Of a stretch of DNA of 64,000 nt, positions 57,760 through 64,000 are shown piece after piece; the first letter of the stretch is position 1; every line of letters begins with the position of its first letter. Under the pieces are notes generated by a model. The model was given only the letters and a program-made list of their open reading frames with translations. It was not told the DNA's origin and made no database searches. This DNA is from Scilla litardierei (Eukaryota > Streptophyta > Magnoliopsida > Asparagales > Asparagaceae). Where the stretch lies: the NCBI GenBank assembly GCA_030789695.1, contig CM061133.1:95554128-95618127 (forward strand), read 5' to 3'. A program made the translations under genes and the position numbers.

Positions 57760-58420
57760 CTAGTCATAACCCGTGCCGCGGGCACGGTTCATTTAGCATT
57801 TCCCCCGCGAAATCTTTGTTCCCCGAAAAATTATTTACACAGCCAAAATTTAATAGAACAATACATTAGCGTAAAAATATTTAGCGGCACGGGCACCTTC
57901 GGCGTGTGCGTCTTCGGCGTGGAACAACAAATTCGCTGTCGAACAACAAATTTGACGCCCGCGCCTTTGGCGCAGAACAACAGATCTTTGTAAAAAAATT
58001 TAACGGCGCCTTCGGCGCGGGCGACGGAAAAACCAACATAAGGGTATTTTTACGTGAATTTGTTGTTCCGCTAAATTGTTTTACGCTAAATTTTTTATTT
58101 TATTTAATTTAATGGATCATGATTCTCCACAATCTTTCCCAATGCACTATTAATTTCAAAGTTTAGGTTTCCAAGGCACTTTCCCCTCAAATTTAATCTC
58201 CACAATCCTTCCCAATGCATGTTTCCCCCTAAATTTAATTTCCACACTCTTTCCCAAGGCACTTCTAATTTCAAAGTTTGTGTTTCCAAGGCACTTTCCC
58301 CCAAAAAATTTCACAAAATCCAATCTCAACCATTGATTTACCAACATCAAATCTCAGCCGCTCTTTATCTTGTCTTAGTCAGCCCTAGAATTCAAAAAAC
58401 ACTGTCAAATGTATAATAGA
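57760..58420 (-). mobile_element. Short non-autonomous Helitron inside D's 5' LTR
   Basis: On the minus strand it starts TCTATTATAC and ends CTAG, with a 7-bp-stem hairpin (CCGTGCC/GGCACGG, plus 57771-57787) 11 bases before the terminus. It lies exactly between A and T of the host LTR: comparison with the uninterrupted LTR near 24110-24125 shows no duplication. These are the defining Helitron features. It has no Rep/helicase; its inner part includes repeated 'ccttcggcg' words and 'ccaaggcactttcccc' repeats (58170-58300). Confidence 0.9.
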
Positions 58421-58518
58421 TATCGAGAAAAGCACGATATAATACGAAAATATGGATTCAGGCGATCGAAACGACATGGAAATGCATGGTAAAAACATTG
58501 AAAAAAATAGACACAACA

Positions 58519-58620
58519 GTAGGTAACCAATGAAGGGAACGCTAAAAACGATGAAGAAACAGAGAAGGACCTAAGAGGAGATGAGAAGAGGAGCTACACT
58601 ATCATCGAAGACAAGAGGAG
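58519..58620 (+). other. Element B resumes: internal region
   Basis: After D's LTR the plus-strand sequence continues B. No ORF; it leads into a dyad array with B's own motif, which is the main reason to assign it to B. Confidence 0.55.
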
Positions 58621-58621
58621 A

Positions 58622-58980
58622 GTCACTCGACCGAGTAGCTACCCTACTCGGTCGAGCTCAGGATAGCTACAGAAGAAAGCAAAAACAACACTATGGAATC
58701 AATTTGAGTCGACTGAGTTGCTACCCTACTCAATCAAGCTTATGAGCAGTCACAGAATAGAGCTGAAAACTTCGCTCTGGAACCAATTCGACTTGACCGA
58801 GTAGCTATAGTACTTGGTCGAGCTCAGTGTAGCATCTGATGAGAGCAAAACAAGAGCTCTTAAAATATTCAGCTCAACCGTGCTGAGTAAGCAGCTCAGT
58901 CGAGTGGCCAGAAAGTGTGGGAGATTTTTAGTCTGTTATATTTTCAGCTCGACCGAGCAACCTGTACTACTTGACCAAGC
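58622..58980 (+). promoter_or_regulatory. Internal paired dyad array of B (same motif as B's LTR)
   Basis: Five pairs of CTCGACCGAG-type dyads with core starts 58628/58649, 58710/58731, 58794/58815, 58875/58897 and 58950/58972. Partners are 21-22 bp apart; pairs recur every 75-84 bp, matching the roughly 83-bp period of B's LTR array. The first pair forms a 14-bp stem with a short loop. It lies upstream of a TATA box and of the ORF2 start fragment. Confidence 0.78.
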
Positions 58981-59057
58981 AGCAACTTATAAGCGGGGGC
59001 ATGTTCCTTTTAAATCAGAACGGGATCAATCGAGTAGCCCAAACTTGGTTAGCTCCT

Positions 59058-59064
59058 TATATAA
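59058..59064 (+). promoter_or_regulatory. Internal TATA box of B
   Basis: TATATAA in 'agctccttatataatcgaaacgacc', about 80 bp after the last dyad, followed by a pyrimidine-rich leader with CCCTAA words. Confidence 0.65.
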
Positions 59065-59265
59065 TCGAAACGACCCCCTCACAACTCCCTCAAAAGTAAA
59101 AATCATCAGCCCGAGCATAGCCATCCCTCTCTTAACCCTCTCTCACTCGATCTCCCTCTTCGCTCGACCGTCGCACACGCCGGCCGAGTGCCACTGAACC
59201 AGTCACTCGGTTCGACCAACCTCCCCTACTCCATTCCATCCATCCCTCTCCCCTCTCTCTCCCCA

Positions 59266-59268
<3 letters not shown>

Positions 59269-59347
<79 letters not shown>
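59269..59347 (+). repeat. (CT)n microsatellite in B's internal leader
   Basis: Almost pure (CT)n over 79 bp. Open frames across it on both strands are artefacts. Confidence 0.95.
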
Positions 59348-59350
<3 letters not shown>

Positions 59351-59510
59351 CCTTAATCTTAACCCTAAAATCAACTAATTTCTAATTTTTAACCCTAAAC
59401 GCCTTTAATTTCTTTAATCTGCTACTAATACTTTTCCCATCATCCAATGCATGTACATTCAAAGCGTTAGGAGGCAACACTTGGGTGTGGATCGCTTTCG
59501 CTGATTGGGA

Positions 59511-59515
59511 CAAGC
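59511..59515. other. Left target-site duplication of solo LTR G (CAAGC)
   Basis: CAAGC precedes TGTTGAGTAA and is repeated exactly at 61244-61248. In the uninterrupted host it would form part of 'caagcttggggg', a motif natural for B. Confidence 0.8.
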
Positions 59516-59935
59516 TGTTGAGTAATGATTTCCCAGATTTGGTTTTGATGATGAGCAAACATAAATATCGTGAACTAACTCTTTGTGAGCACAGTTATGG
59601 AGATCGTCGCCAAAATACTACGTACATCAAAAGCGACATCTCAAGACTTCTCAATACGCGTGATCGTGTGCCTGAAGCTTCGTTGAAGCTCAAGGAGCAT
59701 TATTGAAGTCAAAAGTGAAGATTGAAGCTTTGAAGACGGTTCGTCATGTTTAATTTAATGTCTTCTAGCTTCATAGAATAGAATGTTAAGCCTTGAGTAG
59801 GACTTACTTTATAATCTTCTTATCGCTCATATCTTAGAGCTAGGATTATCTTAGAAGCCATTAGAAACTTTCCCGAAGCCTATTGTTTCTTCCCTCGGCT
59901 TCTAGTGCATATTAGTTGGTTCAAGTAGAAGAACC

Positions 59936-60415
59936 AACCGACTAGATGACGATCTAGTCAGTCGGCAATTCCTCTTGAACCGACTAGATGCCTTGCTCAA
60001 TTCAGCCTAGACTCTGTTGATCAATTAGTCAGTCAAAGAAGGTTCACCGACCGACTAGATGACGATCTAGTTGGTTAGGAATCCTTCTCAGACCGATTAG
60101 TTATCATTGCCTCATTTCAGCCAGAGCTACTGTTTTCATTTAGTCGGTCAAAGCACAATGACCGACCGACTAGTTGAGAAACTAGTCGGTTGGAAGTTGT
60201 TCTTAAACTGACTAGCTGTCTTTGAATCCAGCCTACTATTTCAACTCTTAGTCGGTCAAAGAACACTCACCGACCGACTAGTTGGTAAACTAGTCGGTTG
60301 GCAAGTCTTCTTACACCGACTAGTTCATATCGCCTGGAATTCTCTTTATTGGCTGTCAACCTCTTAGTCGGTTCATGTTGAATCACCGACCGACTAGCTG
60401 AGAAACTAATCGGTC
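59936..60415 (+). promoter_or_regulatory. Five-unit hairpin array in solo LTR G, near-identical module to that of C
   Basis: Inverted repeats with arms GACCGACTAG/CTAGTCGGTC-like and 8-nt loops at 59936-59963, 60049-60076, 60164-60191, 60272-60299 and 60388-60415 (starts 113, 115, 108 and 116 bp apart). Loops: ATGACGAT twice, then TTGAGAAA, TTGGTAAA, CTGAGAAA. Flanking text such as 'CGGCAATTCCTCTTGAACCG' is also close to C (9774-9796). Ends about 90 bp before the TATA box. Confidence 0.88.
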
Positions 60416-60505
60416 AGTGATCCTTCTTTGACCGACTAGTCTGCTTCAGAATAGATCCGTTGGAGCATTTATTGCACGATTTTCTCTCCTCTCTCCTCTC
60501 TATCC

Positions 60506-60513
60506 TATATATA
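60506..60513 (+). promoter_or_regulatory. TATA box in solo LTR G
   Basis: TATATATA in 'tatcctatatatacttgaagg' directly after the array; a pyrimidine-rich leader follows. Confidence 0.75.
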
Positions 60514-61248
60514 CTTGAAGGGCGTCTTCAAGGCTATCAAGGCTGATTATATTGAGACTTAGAGAAATCAAAGAGGAGCCATTCAACTCTATTCCAAAGC
60601 TCTCTCTTCTCACAAGAATCTCTCCCTCAACTTCTTGAGCTCTAATTCCTCAAGAGAGATTCTCTCCATTGTGAGCCTCTCAAGCTAAGAGCTTGATTCT
60701 AGTCATCATCCTCCATCCTAGCCTTCGATCGATGATCATATTGGTGGAGCTTTGGTTTGGTGACTTCTTCTTCCCCAAGATCCATTCTTGCCCTAATTTG
60801 GTAAGTATACTCAAGGCATAGGATTTTGTGGTAAGTATTTCATATTTCATTTACTTTGATTGTAAGTTGTTCTCTCGGTTGTGAGAGAAGGGTGTGATCC
60901 CGGGTTGTGGGAGTCACATTTACATTGTGTATGATTTGGTCTTGTAGAGGTTTTTCTACAAGAATTTCATAGTGCAATATCTTGGGTTAGTGGTTTCTAA
61001 CTCAAGTATCCAGAGGGGATCCGGGTGGTTGGGACGTAGGATCACCGGAAACAAGTCGGGGAGACTTGGGTGGATCCGAACCTGTTACATACTTTGTTTG
61101 TGTTGTCTATTCTTGTTGTTTGTAGTCTATTCCGCATTGTTGTTTGTATGTTTTCACAATAATTAGGAATAACACTCTTGATTATTTTAAAGTACTATTC
61201 ACCCCCCTCTAGTACTTGTGCAGTAGCTACGTAGGGCATTACACAAGC

Positions 61249-61507
61249 TTGGGGGAGATGCACTTGGAGCATCTCTCGCTCACATTGCCGTTGCGATCAC
61301 CACGCCCCACGAGATTAGGTACACTCGTTCCTAGCTATATTTTACATATACATATCGTGTGTTTGCATCCATTCACATGCTACACACATGATACCACCTA
61401 GGACACTGGGTAGTAGGAAGCCCCTGACGAAGAAGAGGGAAGCCGATAACTCCGATGCTTCCTCTTCTCGCTGAACACGCCGTCGACCATCTCCACCACC
61501 CTCACAC
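61249..61507 (+). pseudogene. Start of element B's ORF2, truncated
   Basis: After G, B continues with 'ttgggggagatgcacttgg'. ATG at 61390 opens a basic N-terminus (MIPPRTLGSRKPLTKKREAD, then SSSR), a stop (TGA at about 61471) and an Arg/Pro-rich stretch. This resembles in character the basic, Pro-rich N-terminus of F's ORF2 and lies at the same place after array and TATA. The fragment is cut at 61507 by an LTR-like start. Confidence 0.42.
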
Positions 61508-63036
61508 TGTAATGACCGCTTTCTGGTCGTATGTATTTTGTACGTATTCTGTTATTAAGTGTGTATTTTTGCATTTGATTTTAATCATTATTTTCTGTAG
61601 CTCAGATGTGTGACTGAACCCCGTCTTCACGATCCTCTCGTAGGCGCGATCGCTCCGGTATTTTCTTTATAATTTTTTGATGCCTAGGTATTGAGTTATG
61701 ATAATCTAGCAATTATTATTATTATTACCATTTAACTATGGCTTTCATTTCACACTTTTTAAATATTATGAACTAATTAAGATAAGCTGTTGTAAAAGAA
61801 AGTGGTTTGGATTTAACTTCTTTTAAAAATGAAACCTTTTAAACCGAAGCTAATCTTTTGTGATAGACTTGTTTTTATTTTAGCATTTGGACTTATTTTA
61901 GCATTTGGATTTATTTATTGTAATAGACTTTTTTGAAGCAAACCTTTTGGATTTATTTTAGCATTCATAACAAGTAACAACCTATCTCTAACTCTTTTTG
62001 TAACCAACCCACGGGGCATTCATGTCATCTCCCCCTCACCTCACGTGCAAGGGCTATTGTGAGAATAACCAACCCACGTTCCCCAACCGCACGACCCGTG
62101 CACGACAGCCCTCTCTCCTCTTCAAAAAGTAAACCCATAAGCTCACCTTTCTCATCAGACCCCCCTCCGAACTTCCCTTCGACAACTTCATAGCGCTCCA
62201 CTGCAACCCACTTCACCCTCCGCCCTTGAACCCGCCCTACTCCAAGCCCTTACGACCACCGCCCTCGCTGCCCGTGCTTCTCCTCCACCCAGCGCCACTC
62301 CGACAATACCTAACCTACCCTCCCAACTCCTTTCTCCCTCTGCCATCCGCCTCCCCAAGCCTCCAACGGGGCCATCACCCAGGCCTCTCCGACACCGAGC
62401 CAGCGAGCAACCCTCTCGAACCCCACGGGCTTCTCCTCCAAGCCTCTGGCCACCTGCAGGATTCCCGAGCACCAGTCGACGACCCCTCTCCTTCCCGCAG
62501 ACAGCCACAACCCCTCGCCTTCGACGTCTCGCCGTCCACAGGCCCTACCGAAGCGCCGGCGCCTGAACCTCCCGACGAACCCCACGAAAGCACTGAGACT
62601 GAAGCGACCTCGAACTTCACCGGCACCGACTGCAGAGATCCCCAGCGCCCCTCGCAACCTTCGACTTGCTAGCACCGGTGCTTCCTTCCTTCCTCATGCC
62701 ACTCAGCCTTCGCCTAAGCACCGCGCGAGCTTGCCACACCACCACCCATGACGTTGACACCGCCCAGATCTCATCACCACCGGTGCTCCCCCGTCGACAC
62801 CGTCAGCCGCTGGCGTCACGACTCTCCACCCTGCAGCGAAGACAACGAAGTGATAACCTAAAAGGGTAAGTATAGATTCCTTGCATGAACAGTTTAATGC
62901 ATAAGAGAATACTATATCATATAAGTTTATATCTATTATCTAATATTAGTTTCATAAACCATTCATGAACAATTATTGATGATCTTGTTATCACTCAACA
63001 GTATGTAAAAATAATTTTCGTTTGTTTTATTTCTCT

Positions 63037-63068
<32 letters not shown>

Positions 63069-63615
63069 GTGTATTATACATGAACTGTATCTGTTATTAA
63101 TATGGATTCATTCTTCCTTTATCTCATGTATCAAGACTGTTTTATGTGTCACATATGTAAGTTTATAAAAGAAACCTACTGTTACATTAATTAGTTTATA
63201 AGTTAGCTATAACTTGAGTAATTTTGATGAGATATACTGGTATAACCATATGTGATGGCAAATATTAGTTAAGTTTAAAGATTTATAATCTGCATGTAAC
63301 GTTTAATATTATTTTGTTAGAGCAGTAGGCTTGATATTATAAATCCGACTTCGCAGATTAAAACGTGCCACCCGTTACGATCGCTTGGAGACTCACGACA
63401 CCCGAAATTGACTGATGAGGCAAGTGTGCATTTTACAACTTCTTAAAACATCGTTACCTTTAACTGCCAAGTCAAAAATTGCTAGTTTTGCTTTTTGTCA
63501 TGTTGCACGACATACTCATACACTCTTGATTGAATGGTTATTGATGGAATGCGCATTGATGGAACATATTGGCGGAATGGAATACTTGAAATCGTGATAT
63601 TATGAATTCGTGTGT
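61508..63615 (+). other. LTR-like segment H (incomplete definition)
   Basis: Starts TGTAATGACCGCTTTCTGG, close to the LTR starts at 63616 (TGTAACGGCCGCTTTCC) and of C (TGTAACGACTGGTTTCC), so this is probably a chromovirus-type LTR. It holds an AT-rich first part, a C-rich transcribed-leader-like part (62010-62865) and a good donor AAAGG|GTAAGT at 62866. I could not fix its right end or a TSD. Reading 62226-62672 as a Pro-rich protein is not supported by any domain; both strands are open because of base composition. A (TG)n(TA)n repeat lies at 63038-63069. Nothing recognised over 63070-63615. Confidence 0.4.
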
Positions 63616-64000
63616 TGTAACGGCCGCTTTCCAACCTTATGAGATTTTCTGCGTGCACGTACTTTACCATGCACGTATTTTATTTGGCTATTTCTGGTTT
63701 CCAAATTGTACGATGTGACATGCCGTTGTGACCGTTGGGAATGTAAAATTTTATTGTAATATTTGGAAACGTCTTTTCACGGCTCGTTTTCTCGCAAAAC
63801 GACTTTGAACGATAGGGGCGTTTTAGTCAATTGGCTCAAAATGCCGCTTCCAATTTTTCGTAAATTTTTGGTAAGTGTTATGCACGATCGGGCTCCGTAG
63901 ATCTGTGCGTCTCGAATCCATGATCGTCCCGGTATTTTCGAATTATTTTTCTGACATCCGGTTTGAGAGATATCGCACGATTAAATCTCGACCGTCGATT
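63616..64000 (+). repeat. Start of another LTR, running off the window
   Basis: TGTAACGGCCGCTTTCC opening and Tekay-like U3 character ('ttttctcgcaaaacgac', 'cgatcgattc'-like words). No TSD can be checked because the element continues past the edge. Confidence 0.4.

Larger units (their letters stand above)
22447..58518 (-). mobile_element. Element D: Athila/Tat-like gag element, expanded by nested insertions
   Basis: On the minus strand: 5' LTR 58518-56085, PBS 56081-56064, gag-protease 55805-53397, post-gag motif, internal motif array, ORF2 remnant 52440-49890, 3' untranslated region (split by LINEs and E), polypurine tract and 3' LTR 24214-22447. Without insertions the LTRs match in size (1773 and 1768 bp). 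By eye they differ by roughly 10 percent or more, so D is older than C. No reverse transcriptase or integrase is visible, so it needed help from another element. Confidence 0.88.
56085..58518 (-). repeat. 5' LTR of element D, containing a Helitron
   Basis: Matches 22447-24214 except for the 661-bp insertion 57760-58420. Starts (minus) TGTTGTGTC at 58518, ends AGGAACA at 56085. TATA on minus at 57112-57120. Flank GTAGG at 58519-58523. Confidence 0.93.
59516..61243 (+). repeat. Solo LTR G, probably Ty1/copia
   Basis: Starts TGTTGAGTAATG, ends GGGCATTACA, 1728 bp, flanked by perfect 5-bp CAAGC repeats with no internal region on either side. Copia character: 'ttggttttgatgatgagcaaac' near 59539 and an R/U5 region with 'gggacgtaggatcaccgg' (about 61029) and 'tattcacccccctctagt' near the end (61196-61213). 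It holds a five-unit hairpin array, TATA and a splice donor GTAAGT at 60801. Solo LTRs arise by recombination between the two LTRs of one element. Confidence 0.75.

Noticed and set aside
59132..59385. Arg/Glu and Leu/Ser repeat proteins
   Set aside because: Translations of the (CT)n microsatellite.
58519..59460. 3' LTR of element B
   Set aside because: It shares B's dyad motif but not the rest of the LTR sequence or the TGATGTGTCC start; it fits better as an internal promoter region before ORF2.
62025..62869. A host gene with Pro-rich protein of 148 residues
   Set aside because: Open on both strands through base composition, no domain, and followed by a donor in a segment that starts like an LTR. 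It may be leader sequence; a host exon is not excluded but not supported.

Overview
The window looks like heterochromatic, intergenic DNA of a flowering plant, probably a eudicot. It is almost entirely nested transposable elements: Ty3/gypsy (Tekay-type chromovirus and Athila/Tat-like gag elements), Ty1/copia, L1-type LINEs and a Helitron. I see no convincing host protein gene, rRNA, tRNA or CRISPR. Species cannot be named from the sequence. I label the elements A to H.

Layout. A (2441-7761, +) is a decayed copia element with 5' LTR, Met-tRNA PBS, tandem-repeat leader, gag and pol scraps. It stops where B begins. B (+) is an Athila/Tat-like gag element: 5' LTR 7762-9453 plus 19130-19363, PBS, gag-protease to 21895, then, after D, an internal regulatory block (58519-59510) and the start of a second ORF (61249-61507). 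C (9454-19124, +) is a nearly complete Tekay-like chromovirus inside B's LTR, with perfect TSD CTAGC. D (22447-58518, -) is another Athila/Tat-like element inside B; its LTRs are 36 kb apart because it was itself invaded. Inside D are E (24232-32070, three LTRs, TSD CTTAC), two LINE copies on the minus strand (about 33534-49392, interrupted), and a 661-bp Helitron in its 5' LTR (57760-58420). F (36848-47662, +) is an Athila/Tat-like element splitting the reverse transcriptase of the larger LINE. G (59516-61243) is a solo LTR, probably copia, in B with TSD CAAGC. At the right edge (61508-64000) are two further LTR-like starts (H and one running off the end). Nesting reaches five levels: A > B > D > LINE > F.

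Most interesting observation. Five elements of at least two superfamilies (B, D and F Athila-like; C Tekay; G probably copia) carry, directly upstream of a TATA box, a regular array of short CG-containing dyad motifs set in pairs whose centres are mostly 20-21 bp apart (two helical turns). Each family has its own motif. In B, D and F a second array with the same motif lies inside the element, just before ORF2 (an Athila-ORF1-like protein, best preserved in F). This suggests two promoters under one family-specific factor; ORF2 is the obvious candidate for that factor, by analogy with the VANC anti-silencing proteins of VANDAL transposons. C and G, from different superfamilies, share practically the same 113-bp module, as if one captured another family's control region.

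Second. C's gag-pol appears to contain two short GT-AG introns (113 bp at the gag/protease boundary, 70 bp inside integrase). Removing each restores the reading frame exactly, so splicing could set the Gag:Pol ratio.

Third. Many in-frame stops in C, F, B and D are Gln (CAG/CAA) or Arg (CGA) codons changed by one C-to-T step, as expected from deamination of methylated cytosine in silenced elements.
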